Below are positions 37,771 to 46,541 of a stretch of DNA of 64,000 nucleotides, piece by piece. The DNA comes from a bacterium. GTDB lineage: Bacteria; Electryoneota; RPQS01. Both the position numbers and the translations under genes were made by a program. The notes under the pieces are model-generated. The model did not search any database. It worked only from the letters and a program-made list of their open reading frames with translations, and was not told the DNA's origin. Location of the stretch: positions 124,001-188,000 of the forward strand of contig JAHDVH010000001.1 of the NCBI GenBank assembly GCA_023382385.1, written 5' to 3'. Positions within the stretch are counted from its first letter, which is position 1, and every line of letters begins with the position of its first letter.

Positions 37771-37796
37771 AAGGCCGACTCATTCAAGTCGGCCTT
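37771..37796. terminator. Bidirectional hairpin between lepB and the four-gene membrane operon
   Basis: AAGGCCGACT pairs perfectly with AGTCGGCCTT over 10 base pairs with a 6-base loop. It lies between convergent genes and has short T-rich ends on both strands, so it probably stops transcripts from both sides. Confidence 0.7.
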
Positions 37797-37828
37797 ATCT
37801 CATTATTGGTTCGAGCAAGTACGCGGGG

Positions 37829-38485
37829 TTACGCGGCGACTTTAAGCCATTCTACAAACAGGAAATAGAAGCGGTCGAAGAGAAGCGCGATGCGCGTCAT
37901 GACAGTATAGCCATATCCGGCGCCAAATCCAATCATCAGCAATGTTGTGCCGGTCGTGGCAACGTGTTTGAGGGCACCCTTCTGTTCAATCGAAAAGAAG
38001 AAGTAGAAAAGAACCGATATAAGGCCCAAAGTAAAGAGCGGATTCCGGAAGATCTGCAAGAAGTTCAGCAGTGACGGTTGACCCGAAAACTTTGACACGG
38101 TTACGGGCTCGAAAACGGGAATCAGACTGGCTTGAACCTGCAGCACCATGTCTCCTGAGGCAAATCCAATAACCGCAAGCCCAGCATAGGTGCCAATAAT
38201 CACGGACATGGGCCACCTCGAAATCCAACCGAGATTGTCAGAGAATCGAGTGAAAAGTGCAATACCAAGTATCAAAGGAATGATCAGCCAATAGTCCGTC
38301 CCCGAGGTAAGGGGGCGCCAAAGGTTCGGCAGGAACACGTTGTAAAACTCTGCGCACACGACATAGCCTGCGGCGATTCCCACAAAGAAATGCTCAGCAA
38401 CTTTGTATAGTGGATTATCACTATACAGGAAGCTCAAAATGGCGATCGTGCAGAGACCGGCAATTGAAAGCCAAAAGAATTCCAT
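37829..38485 (-). CDS. Uncharacterised six-helix membrane protein, fourth gene of the unknown operon
   Basis: The 218-residue product is almost entirely membrane-embedded. I count about six hydrophobic segments (near residues 3-20, 30-52, 66-84, 92-110, 145-170 and 178-198). It has no signal peptide and no recognisable catalytic motif. Polar motifs between helices include YSDNPLYKVAEHFFVG and TRFSDNLGWISRWP. It starts 3 bases after the upstream gene of the same operon, so it is likely translated together with it. I do not recognise the family, and transporter or scaffold roles are both possible. Confidence 0.8.
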   Translation of the reverse strand: MEFFWLSIAGLCTIAILSFLYSDNPLYKVAEHFFVGIAAGYVVCAEFYNVFLPNLWRPLTSGTDYWLIIPLILGIALFTRFSDNLGWISRWPMSVIIGTYAGLAVIGFASGDMVLQVQASLIPVFEPVTVSKFSGQPSLLNFLQIFRNPLFTLGLISVLFYFFFSIEQKGALKHVATTGTTLLMIGFGAGYGYTVMTRIALLFDRFYFLFVEWLKVAA

Positions 38486-38488
38486 AGT

Positions 38489-39328
38489 CTATGCCCTCAA
38501 CTTGCCGCGGCGGTTAATAAAGAACAGCAAATTCCCGAAGAGGATAAAGAAGATTATGACGAAGTGGCCCATTGTCTGACCATCCATTGATGTGAGTGCA
38601 AGACCGGGCTTGTTGATCAACGTTTCATACTCTGCGGCCCCTGTTATTCCTGTCAATAATCCCTTCAGCTGTCCGCTCTGGAAATATGCTGAGTACTCTG
38701 GGACAGACACTGCAGAAGAACCACTGAGCATTGGAATTGCAAACCTTGACGTCACATATTGCACGTACTCTTTGGTTCCCGGATATCCGGCCGAGACGTT
38801 TACCAGCAAGGCAAAGCTTGCATAGTTTTCGACGCCGTTCAATAAAGGTATCTGATCGACAGGAGTTCCATAGAAGTCATTTGGAAACGTTGCACGAATT
38901 GACTTGCCCATCGCAACCATCACGGCTTCTCGACCCTCTTTTAGTCCGAGGTAGACATAGTCCACGCCATATTGCTTGCCAAATTCATCGCGGCAGACTT
39001 GGTTCATGTTGCGTTCAATCAAAGCAGGAGCGGTTGCCCAAAGCGTCATGATAACCGGCCTGTGTCCTTTTTCCATTAGGTGACGGAGTATCGCCACGCA
39101 CATTGGGTTAAGCTCGGCCTTTGAACCGGGGTCGTAGTCAAATGAGCACAAAACTCGAGAGCCGGGAGGCAGCTTCTCAATGTAGTCATAAAACGCCTTG
39201 ATTGGCGGGGTTGTCTTGGGAGCGAGACCCAGTTTAAAGAACAAAGGTGCGGCAACGGCGATGGCCATTGCCAGGAACACCCAGCGACGGTCAAGCTTCT
39301 CAAGTTTCTGCAAAGTTGTAGATGCCAT
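38489..39328 (-). CDS. Uncharacterised protein with membrane helices at both ends and an exported alpha/beta domain, third gene of the unknown operon
   Basis: The 279 residues comprise an N-terminal helix (about 15-33), a soluble alpha/beta region of about 210 residues and a C-terminal helix (about 251-272) followed by RRGK. The soluble part includes GSRVLCSFDYDPGSKAELNP, RHLMEKGHRPVIMTLW and YGVDYVYLGLKEGREAVM, suggesting a Rossmann-like core. With both termini cytoplasmic this domain would face the periplasm. It sits 9 bases after the second gene and 3 bases before the fourth. No function can be stated. Confidence 0.82.
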   Translation of the reverse strand: MASTTLQKLEKLDRRWVFLAMAIAVAAPLFFKLGLAPKTTPPIKAFYDYIEKLPPGSRVLCSFDYDPGSKAELNPMCVAILRHLMEKGHRPVIMTLWATAPALIERNMNQVCRDEFGKQYGVDYVYLGLKEGREAVMVAMGKSIRATFPNDFYGTPVDQIPLLNGVENYASFALLVNVSAGYPGTKEYVQYVTSRFAIPMLSGSSAVSVPEYSAYFQSGQLKGLLTGITGAAEYETLINKPGLALTSMDGQTMGHFVIIFFILFGNLLFFINRRGKLRA

Positions 39329-39337
39329 TCTCTAAGA

Positions 39338-39961
39338 TTACTCCCGGCCAAGGTAGCTTCGTTCGATGCCAAGGATTACCTTTAGACCGGTCGCGATCGC
39401 ACCGAGAGCCGCACCGATCATTATGCCCCGCTGAGCAACTGCATTTGGAACACCCATAATCCAATCCACTAATGCAGGGAGATCATACCAGATATAGTGG
39501 CTTATTGGAATGCGGCCCAGCATCACGATCAGAGCCGTGATTGCGAGTACCGAAGCTTGCCAAGTGCGTACACGGAAGGCGCGAAACGCAGCTGACGCGA
39601 TGTAGAATGCCAACGAGGCATACATTGTTGAAGCCAGTGGCACATAAGAAAAAGTGAACAGTCTGTCGTTCGTCCAGCTGCCTTCTGCAATTCCTAGCGT
39701 CATGCCAGGAATCAACATGATAAAGAACGCTATGACCAGCACGAGCTTGTAGGGCCAGCCAGGCACACGCCTATAGACGAGTTCGCCGTTTATGCGCAGA
39801 ATGTTCGCGGAACCTAGCACGTAAGAGAAGGCAATGACAATAATCGCCCAATTCTGCAGCCTGTTCGCGATATCGTTGACGGTAGGATGCGGAATGAAGA
39901 ATTGTATGATCATGAACACGCCGAATACCAGCGTGATCAGAATTGGAATTTCGCGTTTCAT
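39338..39961 (-). CDS. Uncharacterised six-helix membrane protein, second gene of the unknown operon
   Basis: From the ATG at 39961 the product has 207 residues with about six hydrophobic helices (near 5-23, 36-55, 72-92, 105-126, 133-149 and 176-195). A conserved-looking loop has NGELVYRRVPGWPYK and another has SHYIWYDLPALVDWIMGVPNA. The frame is open 12 codons further upstream, but that stretch would overlap the first gene and lacks a start signal. No family is recognised. Confidence 0.8.
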   Translation of the reverse strand: MKREIPILITLVFGVFMIIQFFIPHPTVNDIANRLQNWAIIVIAFSYVLGSANILRINGELVYRRVPGWPYKLVLVIAFFIMLIPGMTLGIAEGSWTNDRLFTFSYVPLASTMYASLAFYIASAAFRAFRVRTWQASVLAITALIVMLGRIPISHYIWYDLPALVDWIMGVPNAVAQRGIMIGAALGAIATGLKVILGIERSYLGRE

Positions 39962-39978
39962 TGTAGTGGTATTCCTGT

Positions 39979-41220
39979 TTAGATGACTTGGAACCACGAC
40001 CGAAGGAACTGCACGCCGAACATCTCAAGAACAAGGGAAGCCGTGAGACAGACTATGATGAATGCCTTCATATAGTCCGTCGCCTTCAGAGTGCCCATCA
40101 TTTCGACATCGTGGGTTACAAGTGCGCTGGTCGCGAAATATTCTTCACCAATCAGCGTATAGTCGCATGCGACCACGAAGAAAGGCAGCTGATGCGTATT
40201 CGCAGTGCCGGCAATCTGAATAGCGCCAGCAACAAATCCGGTCTCGGAAAGTATCAGAGACTCCGCGAAGAAGGCACCAAGATAGAAATGGGCTGCAGTT
40301 TTCTCACGCATCATGATTCCAGTAGTGCCGCTTGTGAAGGCAAACTGCTCGTCTGAAAGATAACGGATGTTGTCCCGAACATAGGCATCAGGTCGTCCCG
40401 CATTCAGGAATCCCTGTTTTACTGCTTCTTCGGCAACTGTTACCATGAATGCACGGTTGAGCGGCACGATGATTGGTATGTCGTAATTAGCAGCTTTTGA
40501 AGCAACAGATGTTAGAAGCTGAATGGACGCTATGGTTTGGATATTCTCAATATTCTGTGTACCGGGAACATACAGAACAGGTTTCCCAAGTTCAGTGGCA
40601 CGACCAATGGCCTCATCAATCGCGTCGATCCCCGCGATTCTCCTGAAATGCAAAGACGCACCTCCTTTGGCGCGCCGCACCATGACCATCACGGCAACGT
40701 AAAATGCAAACACCATTAGGAGAATATTCACGCGATTCCAGTTGAACCATGCTGCATGGGGCACTACTGGCCCAAAAATAGACGATTCGCTGCGCCTCAA
40801 ACGCTTTTCGAACTTGACAACCACTGAATCGGGATTGGACGAGTCTGGAACAGCAATCGTGGTCGAGTCAAGTGCAACGACCTTTACATAGTAACCGCGG
40901 CTATGTTCAAGACGTAGCCCTTCGCCCGACGTAATGATGGCTTCAGTCTTTTTGGCATCGGTCTCGGCCAGGACCTTAAAGGGACCATTCGCGGTCTCGG
41001 CTGCGAGGACCTCATACTTTAGAATCTCAAAGCCAATCTGTGATGTCGGTGCCCAGAGAACGCGCAGTTTCTCACCGCCATCATTGGGAGGATCCTCTAT
41101 CACAACATTGGTCGGTGCTGCGCCCTGACCCAGCACAATAATAGCGGAGTCAGCTTGTGCAAGGGCTGTCAGGCACGAGAACAAAGCTGTTAGGCAAATC
41201 AAACCGGACTTAAGGAGCAT
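39979..41220 (-). CDS. Exported FN3 plus membrane-anchored unknown domain protein, first gene of the unknown operon
   Basis: From the ATG at 41220, preceded by GGATGGAGG, the product has 413 residues: a signal peptide (to about Ala22), a fibronectin type III-like domain (about 36-137), one helix (163-182, ending VRRAK) and a soluble alpha/beta domain of about 190 residues containing IDEAIGRATELGKPVLYVPG and AGTANTHQLPFFVVACDY. A second helix lies at about 383-404. The soluble domain looks like the family I recall as DUF6754, but I cannot confirm that. It heads a four-gene operon of membrane proteins. A GTG 30 bases upstream is an alternative start. Confidence 0.82.
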   Translation of the reverse strand: MLLKSGLICLTALFSCLTALAQADSAIIVLGQGAAPTNVVIEDPPNDGGEKLRVLWAPTSQIGFEILKYEVLAAETANGPFKVLAETDAKKTEAIITSGEGLRLEHSRGYYVKVVALDSTTIAVPDSSNPDSVVVKFEKRLRRSESSIFGPVVPHAAWFNWNRVNILLMVFAFYVAVMVMVRRAKGGASLHFRRIAGIDAIDEAIGRATELGKPVLYVPGTQNIENIQTIASIQLLTSVASKAANYDIPIIVPLNRAFMVTVAEEAVKQGFLNAGRPDAYVRDNIRYLSDEQFAFTSGTTGIMMREKTAAHFYLGAFFAESLILSETGFVAGAIQIAGTANTHQLPFFVVACDYTLIGEEYFATSALVTHDVEMMGTLKATDYMKAFIIVCLTASLVLEMFGVQFLRSWFQVI

Positions 41221-41420
41221 ACTCCTCCATCCAAAGAGTGAAAAGGTCACGTTGAATCTTAGTGGAAGTAAAAGGGAGGGACAGTCTGAGGAATCCCAAT
41301 TCCGCGAGCAAACCCTGACGCGAAATATGACGGGAAATTAACCATTTGGGAGCAGTTAGTCAAGGAGCCATGCTCAGATTTTTCAAAAAGTTCAAATTTT
41401 CAGGCCACCTCTTCGATATC

Positions 41421-41440
41421 ATATTTACAAGTGTAAATAT
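41421..41440. promoter_or_regulatory. Perfect AT-rich 20-base palindrome, possible operator
   Basis: ATATTTACA and TGTAAATAT flank a 2-base centre. It lies in the 235-base gap between the DUF3108 gene and the four-gene membrane operon, with more AT-rich sequence around it. The TACAnnTGTA core is like the operators bound by CopY/BlaI-type repressors, but no such regulator is adjacent. It is about 200 bases upstream of the first gene of the operon on the minus strand. Confidence 0.4.
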
Positions 41441-41455
41441 ATATTAATGATATAT

Positions 41456-42355
41456 TTAAGGCGCATAGATGCCGAGATCTGGACGACCACTTGTTCGCGC
41501 CTTCATGCTTTCAATCTCGCTAATGCCAAGCTTGCCAATCCCCGGTCGGAACTCTTCAAGTTCAACTGTGAAGGATCCGAATGAGACTCTGGAACTCATC
41601 ACGACAGGGATCCGCCTCGCATCAGCTGTCACCCAGACGAAGACACGCGCCTTGCCCTCCTTTTTAAACAATCCGCCGCTCTTCAGCACAGGCTCGCAGA
41701 CAAAACAATCAAATTCTCCCGCCAATGTCTGAACTGTGTCACGTGCGTGTACGATCACGAACAGATCGTAAGTCTTATTCACATCATGAGTCCTGATTGA
41801 CACGGTATCACCAACATCAAAATCGAGACATCGTGTTCGATAGCCCGCCGAAAGGACATCTTGAACATAAGGATCGACCTTCTGCATATCCTTCTCCTTG
41901 CCCTCATCCCACCATCGCACAGAACTATCATGTGGTGAGAACTTCACGAGCTTCTCGTCCTGGTAGAATCCTTCCATCAGCTTTTTGTGGAAACGATGAC
42001 TATACACTGAGTCCATATCCACCCAGGTGGTAATAGTATCGCGCACTTTGAAGACCCAATCAAAGGCCTTGGCAGACCTCGCACTGGATTGCACCACCCA
42101 CGACCATTGGTCGTTTACCATCGCAGTGTCAATGACTCGAAGCTGTGCTTTCCCGGCAGGTACAGCTCCAAAAGAGACATGATAGATCATCTCTTCGCCC
42201 AGCGCGAATGGCAGCGGAAGTGGCGGTTGTCCTATTGAGTCAACTCGTATAGACAAAGCGGGCGCGCCGTGCAATTCATCCGAAGCTCCTGCGAGCGGCA
42301 CCATGCTCACGCAGAGGAACAATAGTAGTATCAGCTGAAACTGAGAAACTTTCAA
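41456..42355 (-). CDS. DUF3108 exported protein
   Basis: The 299-residue product has a signal peptide (about 1-24) and a beta-rich domain with the DUF3108 signature (FALGEEMIYHVSFGAVPAGKAQLRV and, later, TLAGEFDCFVCEP and VWVTADARRIPV). DUF3108 proteins are periplasmic or outer-membrane-facing and have no established role. It sits 13 bases after tsaC and is the last gene of the uvrB-to-DUF3108 run, before the gap with the palindrome. Confidence 0.85.
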   Translation of the reverse strand: MKVSQFQLILLLFLCVSMVPLAGASDELHGAPALSIRVDSIGQPPLPLPFALGEEMIYHVSFGAVPAGKAQLRVIDTAMVNDQWSWVVQSSARSAKAFDWVFKVRDTITTWVDMDSVYSHRFHKKLMEGFYQDEKLVKFSPHDSSVRWWDEGKEKDMQKVDPYVQDVLSAGYRTRCLDFDVGDTVSIRTHDVNKTYDLFVIVHARDTVQTLAGEFDCFVCEPVLKSGGLFKKEGKARVFVWVTADARRIPVVMSSRVSFGSFTVELEEFRPGIGKLGISEIESMKARTSGRPDLGIYAP

Positions 42356-42368
42356 GAGAAATTTGTCC

Positions 42369-43004
42369 TTAGCCTTTCTTCCATACCTTCATGATATCCT
42401 CGAAGCTAATGGAACCTTCACGCAGCACGATGGGATTCCTTTGTCGCACATCAACCACGGTTGATGCCCTCCCGGTTAACAAACCACTGGATTTAAACAC
42501 TAAGTCGCATGATTCAAGTACCCTTGAGTCAATCTCTGAGTAGAGTCTTGGAGCAAGATGCCCCGGCAAGTTGGCGCTCGTCGCCCAAAGCGGACGCTCG
42601 GTCCTGCGCATCACTTCCAACAGAAAGTCTGAACTGGGAATCCTATAGCCCAACGTCCTGTCTTTGCCCAGGAACTCTTCGGCAATGGAAGGCGCCGCAT
42701 GCCACACCATGGTCAATGCGCCAGGCCAGTATGCTTCCGCAAGTTTCACGATCCGGGGTCCTGGAACCTCACCACCGAACTGGCTTAATCGAATCAAACA
42801 GTCAATCAATATCGCTGTCGGTTTGGAGTTTCTCTCCGGCTTTACCACAAGCAGTTTCTCAAGGACCTTGCGGCTGAAAGCCGCGCCACCAAGTCCATAG
42901 ACCGTGTCGGTCGGAAAAGCAATGAGCTCGCCGTCCAGAAGAGCTTTTTCCATGCGATCGGCACAACGGTCAATTGTCATGTCTGTCAGCTCAAGGAGTT
43001 CCAT
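42369..43004 (-). CDS. tsaC: L-threonylcarbamoyladenylate synthase (TsaC/Sua5/YrdC)
   Basis: TsaC makes threonylcarbamoyl-AMP for t6A37 modification of tRNAs that read ANN codons. The 211-residue product has GELIAFPTDTVYGLGG, KPERNSKPTAILI, RTLGYRIPSSDF and ATSANLPG, all from the YrdC domain. There is no Sua5 C-terminal domain. I chose the ATG at 43004, which overlaps the lptE stop (TGATG); TTG and GTG codons one and two codons upstream are alternatives. TsaD, its pathway partner, is encoded at 56438. Confidence 0.92.
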   Translation of the reverse strand: MELLELTDMTIDRCADRMEKALLDGELIAFPTDTVYGLGGAAFSRKVLEKLLVVKPERNSKPTAILIDCLIRLSQFGGEVPGPRIVKLAEAYWPGALTMVWHAAPSIAEEFLGKDRTLGYRIPSSDFLLEVMRRTERPLWATSANLPGHLAPRLYSEIDSRVLESCDLVFKSSGLLTGRASTVVDVRQRNPIVLREGSISFEDIMKVWKKG

Positions 43005-43486
43005 CACCAATTACCCACAATCTTGTTCAATAGGTCTTCCACCAGTTTCGCCGTTGCTTCGGACACCGCCCGTTCACGGTTGGAGAAGTCGCCTGTATAG
43101 GGATAGATTGAATAGACCGCAAAGTTTTGGACCCACTTGGATTCACCCGTGTCTCGAAGAATCAATTCGACTCGGCAAGTCATGGAGAATCGATACTCAT
43201 CTACTACTATCCCCTCGTTGCTGCGGGCTGTATTGGGGTCATCTCGCACTTCAACAAGAGCCCCCACCAGCAGAGCGTCCGCCTGACTCTCCGGCAGGAT
43301 TCGGAGAGTGCCGTCACGTTGAAAACCGCGTATGAGCTCATCCGTGACGGTTTCTGACAAGCCGAACTCTGCGGATTCATTCTCGAATGTCGGGATCGCT
43401 AAGGTGCGAATGTCGCCCGCAACCTGCCCCCTGAATGAATAGCACCCGGAAAAGATGACCAACAGACCCAGCGCAAGCTTAACCAA
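43004..43486 (-). CDS. lptE: LptE-type LPS-assembly lipoprotein
   Basis: LptE plugs the LptD barrel that inserts lipopolysaccharide into the outer membrane. The 160-residue product has a lipoprotein signal ending IFSGC (Cys15), GCYSFRGQVAGDIRTLAIPTF, ETVTDELIRGFQRDGTLRI and a C-terminal RAVSEATAKLVEDLL helix, the usual FCB-group LptE pattern. The start is TTG with GGAG 7 bases upstream. It overlaps the sigma-54 activator gene by 8 bases. lptD is not in the window. Confidence 0.86.
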   Translation of the reverse strand: MVKLALGLLVIFSGCYSFRGQVAGDIRTLAIPTFENESAEFGLSETVTDELIRGFQRDGTLRILPESQADALLVGALVEVRDDPNTARSNEGIVVDEYRFSMTCRVELILRDTGESKWVQNFAVYSIYPYTGDFSNRERAVSEATAKLVEDLLNKIVGNW

Positions 43487-44555
43487 GGTTATACTCCTTC
43501 AGCTTTCGATAGAGTGTTCGTTCCCCGATTCCAAGCTCTTGCGCTGTCTTACGGCGATTCCCACCGTTGCGGGCGAGAATGCGCTCTATTTGCTCACGCT
43601 CGACATCTGTTAAACGATTTGATGGCAACGGCTCCTGCGTCACAGTCTGGGAGGCAGCAATTGCAGCCTCGAGAACCTCTCGCATCTCTTTGACTTCCCT
43701 TCGAACTTCAAGCATCGTTGCAAGCAACATTTCCTGACTTACCGAAGCCTGCGCATCACGCGATGCAAGAACCGGTAAGAGCGCTCGCGGCGAACTGAGA
43801 TGCGGACGAAAATGTTCGTCTTGAAGGACGCGCACGCCACGATTCAAGGTCAGAACCGACTCAACGGTATTCTTCAGCTCGCGAACATTTCCGGGCCAGT
43901 ACTGCCTCGATAAGAGCTGTAGTGCGTCTTCAGAGATGACGGGCATTGTTAAACGGTTACGCACCGAAAACTCCTTTGCGAACTGTTCTGCAAGAAGAGG
44001 AATATCGCCAGACCGCTCGCGCAGGGGCGGAATGTGAATGGTGACTGCTTTTAGTCTGAAGTATAGGTCGTGACGAAACTCACCTCGCGCGACTGCATCA
44101 GCAAGGTCAACATTAGTTGCGGCCAACACACGCACGTCTACCGTGAATGCTTTGCTTGAACCGACTCGCATGACTTCGCGAGACTCGAGAATTCGAAGGA
44201 GCTTGACCTGAGATTCAAACGGCATTTCGACAATCTCATCCAGGACGAGCGTGCCTCCTTGGGCCTGCTCAAAGTATCCCATTCGTTGCTTTTCGGCGCC
44301 AGTAAAACTGCCTCGTTCGTGCCCAAATACTTCACTTTCAAAGATGCCTTGTGGGATCGCGCCGCAATTGACAAACAGGAGAGGTTTAGCACGTCGAGGA
44401 GAATTCTCATGAATTGATCGCGCAACAAGCTCCTTGCCAGTTCCGCTTTCGCCAATTATGAGCACAGAAATATCAGTTGGTGCAGCCTGTAGCACAAGTG
44501 ACTTCACGGCGCGTAAAGAGGCACTTTGCCCAACGAGCTGGTCGAGTGCACTCAT
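43479..44555 (-). CDS. Sigma-54-dependent activator without a receiver domain
   Basis: This 358-residue protein starts directly with the AAA+ domain: Walker A GESGTGKE (35-42), the sigma-54 contact loop GSFTGA (82-87, usually GAFTGA) and Walker B GGTLVLDEI (100-108). A Fis-type helix-turn-helix lies at the C-terminus (about 315-357, NRRKTAQELGIGERTLYRKL). There is no sensory domain, as in PspF, so it may be controlled by protein contact or by level. It is embedded in a housekeeping operon with ATGA overlap to purD. No clear -24/-12 promoter was identified in the window. Confidence 0.92.
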   Translation of the reverse strand: MSALDQLVGQSASLRAVKSLVLQAAPTDISVLIIGESGTGKELVARSIHENSPRRAKPLLFVNCGAIPQGIFESEVFGHERGSFTGAEKQRMGYFEQAQGGTLVLDEIVEMPFESQVKLLRILESREVMRVGSSKAFTVDVRVLAATNVDLADAVARGEFRHDLYFRLKAVTIHIPPLRERSGDIPLLAEQFAKEFSVRNRLTMPVISEDALQLLSRQYWPGNVRELKNTVESVLTLNRGVRVLQDEHFRPHLSSPRALLPVLASRDAQASVSQEMLLATMLEVRREVKEMREVLEAAIAASQTVTQEPLPSNRLTDVEREQIERILARNGGNRRKTAQELGIGERTLYRKLKEYNLG

Positions 44556-45817
44556 ACTGCCTCCACAAGTGCGATGTCGCGCCTATAGCGAAGTCCGGGA
44601 ACGCAGGCACGCTCGGCAAGCTCATAAGCATTAAACCGCGCGTCCGCTATTGTTGCGCCCGTTCCTAAGGCATTTAAAACACGGCCGCCGCTGGAAATCC
44701 AACGCCCATCGTCCAATGCCGTACCTGCAGAAAGTAAGACTTGACCTTCGTTCAGTACGGGTCTCTTCAAAGGTATTTTCCGCGAGTACTCGCCCGGATA
44801 ACCATTCGCGCAAATCACAACACATACAGCCGCATTCTTTGCCACGTGTGTATAATCCTGCGGCCGCAAGGTTCCATCAACACATGACACAATCGCGCTA
44901 ACGAGGTCAAACTCCAAGCAGGGTAATAGAACTTGAGTTTCAGGATCGCCGAACCTGCAATTGAACTCTATCACCTGGGCACCAAGTTCCGTAAGCATAA
45001 GTCCAACGTACAAGAGGCCCCGATACGGCGTTCCCTGAGCGGCCATCGCACGGAGAACAGGACTGACAACACGCCGTTCTACATCATAAAGGATCTCCTC
45101 TGTTATGTGTGTCGCAGGGCAGAACGTTCCCATTCCACCGGTATTGGGACCTTCATCATTGTCGAAGGCGCGCTTGTAATCCTGCACAGGAGGTAGGGCA
45201 ACAAACCTTTCGCCGTCGCATAGGAACTGAAGAGATGCCTCGCGCCCGTACAGTTTCTCCTCTACAACAACCCTTAACCCCGGCTCCCCAAGCACTTTGT
45301 CAACCAAAAGCTGGTGGGCGATCTCCAAAGCTTCTTGATCGGAAGCGCAAACGAAGGCACCTTTGCCTGCCGCAAGTCCGTCCGCTTTGACGACGCGGCC
45401 ATCCGACTTCGGATGCGCTTGAATGTAATCTGAAAGTTCATAAAAGTCGTCAAAAACCTCAAAGTCGGCGGTAGGAATGTTCTGAGAACGCATCAGGCGC
45501 TTGGCAAAGATCTTCGACGACTCCAGCCGTGCAGCACTTGCAGAGGGTCCAAAACAACGGAAACCGAGGCTCTCAACCCGATCCGTAAGCCCCATAGCAA
45601 GCGGCTGTTCGGGGCCAACTACCACGAGATCTGGACCTATTTCGGCAATTCGGGAGATCAGATCGTCAACCTCCATGCTTGTAGGAACAAGCTCGCAGAG
45701 CCCTGCCATTCCTGCGTTCCCGGGTAAAGCAAACAATTTTGGAGCAATCGGGCTCTGTTGAAACTTCCAAAGCAATGCGTGCTCGCGACCACCACTTCCA
45801 ATGACGACAATTCTCAT
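44552..45817 (-). CDS. purD: Phosphoribosylamine-glycine ligase (PurD)
   Basis: PurD ligates glycine to phosphoribosylamine in purine synthesis. The 421-residue ATP-grasp protein has VIGSGGREHALLWKF at the start, GPEQPLAMGLTDRVE, VKADGLAAGKGAFV, GPNTGGMGTFCP and EFNCRFGDPETQVLLP. The ATG at 45817 puts this motif at the N-terminus; the frame is open 13 codons upstream but that stretch is not PurD-like. It ends in an ATGA overlap with the sigma-54 activator and follows the lipoprotein by one base. Confidence 0.96.
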   Translation of the reverse strand: MRIVVIGSGGREHALLWKFQQSPIAPKLFALPGNAGMAGLCELVPTSMEVDDLISRIAEIGPDLVVVGPEQPLAMGLTDRVESLGFRCFGPSASAARLESSKIFAKRLMRSQNIPTADFEVFDDFYELSDYIQAHPKSDGRVVKADGLAAGKGAFVCASDQEALEIAHQLLVDKVLGEPGLRVVVEEKLYGREASLQFLCDGERFVALPPVQDYKRAFDNDEGPNTGGMGTFCPATHITEEILYDVERRVVSPVLRAMAAQGTPYRGLLYVGLMLTELGAQVIEFNCRFGDPETQVLLPCLEFDLVSAIVSCVDGTLRPQDYTHVAKNAAVCVVICANGYPGEYSRKIPLKRPVLNEGQVLLSAGTALDDGRWISSGGRVLNALGTGATIADARFNAYELAERACVPGLRYRRDIALVEAV

Positions 45818-45818
45818 T

Positions 45819-46541
45819 TTAGAATCTCCGCCGGAACAGAAAAGTTCCCGAACCAAAGATATTATTACCCGATACTTGCCACGACCCTGCCATGCTATCA
45901 GGATTCACAAATTGCCCGTCAAATCGAAAGGGGAATCCACTCTGCGACCCGTCTGTATTGCCACCAAAAAAGAAACTTGATCCCAGAATGCCTCCCTCAT
46001 CGATTCTGCCTGACAAGGTGCTGAATGGGAAGGTGGCTCGAATGTCGCCGTCGAACAACACCCCTTGCTGATCCAAGTAAAGCATTGACTCGGCATCATC
46101 CTGAAGCAGGTCACTGAATAACATACCTCTCCACTCACCGCTCAGATTGAATCCGTTAATTACGCGATTCAAGGTATAAGTGGGTTGTCCCTGAGGTTCA
46201 AGCACATTCAACCTGATTGCTACATCGGCCACCAGGCCAAGCATCCTATAAGTGTTAAACCTCGAAAACTCGAACATCACACTGTCACTTTCCATAGAGA
46301 CATAAGTCACGGTGACTGGAAGGGTGGTGCCGTCATATCGAATGCTTCCCTGCCACAATCCCGAGTCACTTTCTATGAATGTCAATCGCACGTTTTGTCC
46401 GATGCTTTCAGGCCTCCCCCAGCCGACATACGTGCCTTCAACTTCAGCGATCGCAATAGGAGTAGAATTGGTCGGCGACTTCTTGCAACTGACGGTTGTA
46501 ATCAGCAAAACAGATAAGATGAGAACTGTCGACTTTTTCAT
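45819..46541 (-). CDS. Predicted lipoprotein, beta-rich, function unknown
   Basis: The 240-residue product starts [21 protein letters not shown], a lipoprotein signal with Cys19. The mature part is rich in short beta strands, Gly and aromatic residues, and may be a small calycin-like or beta-barrel domain. No family is recognised. It overlaps the uvrB stop by ATGA and lies one base before purD, so it belongs to the uvrB-purD operon. The sequence gives no link to repair or purine synthesis. Confidence 0.78.
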   Translation of the reverse strand: MKKSTVLILSVLLITTVSCKKSPTNSTPIAIAEVEGTYVGWGRPESIGQNVRLTFIESDSGLWQGSIRYDGTTLPVTVTYVSMESDSVMFEFSRFNTYRMLGLVADVAIRLNVLEPQGQPTYTLNRVINGFNLSGEWRGMLFSDLLQDDAESMLYLDQQGVLFDGDIRATFPFSTLSGRIDEGGILGSSFFFGGNTDGSQSGFPFRFDGQFVNPDSMAGSWQVSGNNIFGSGTFLFRRRF

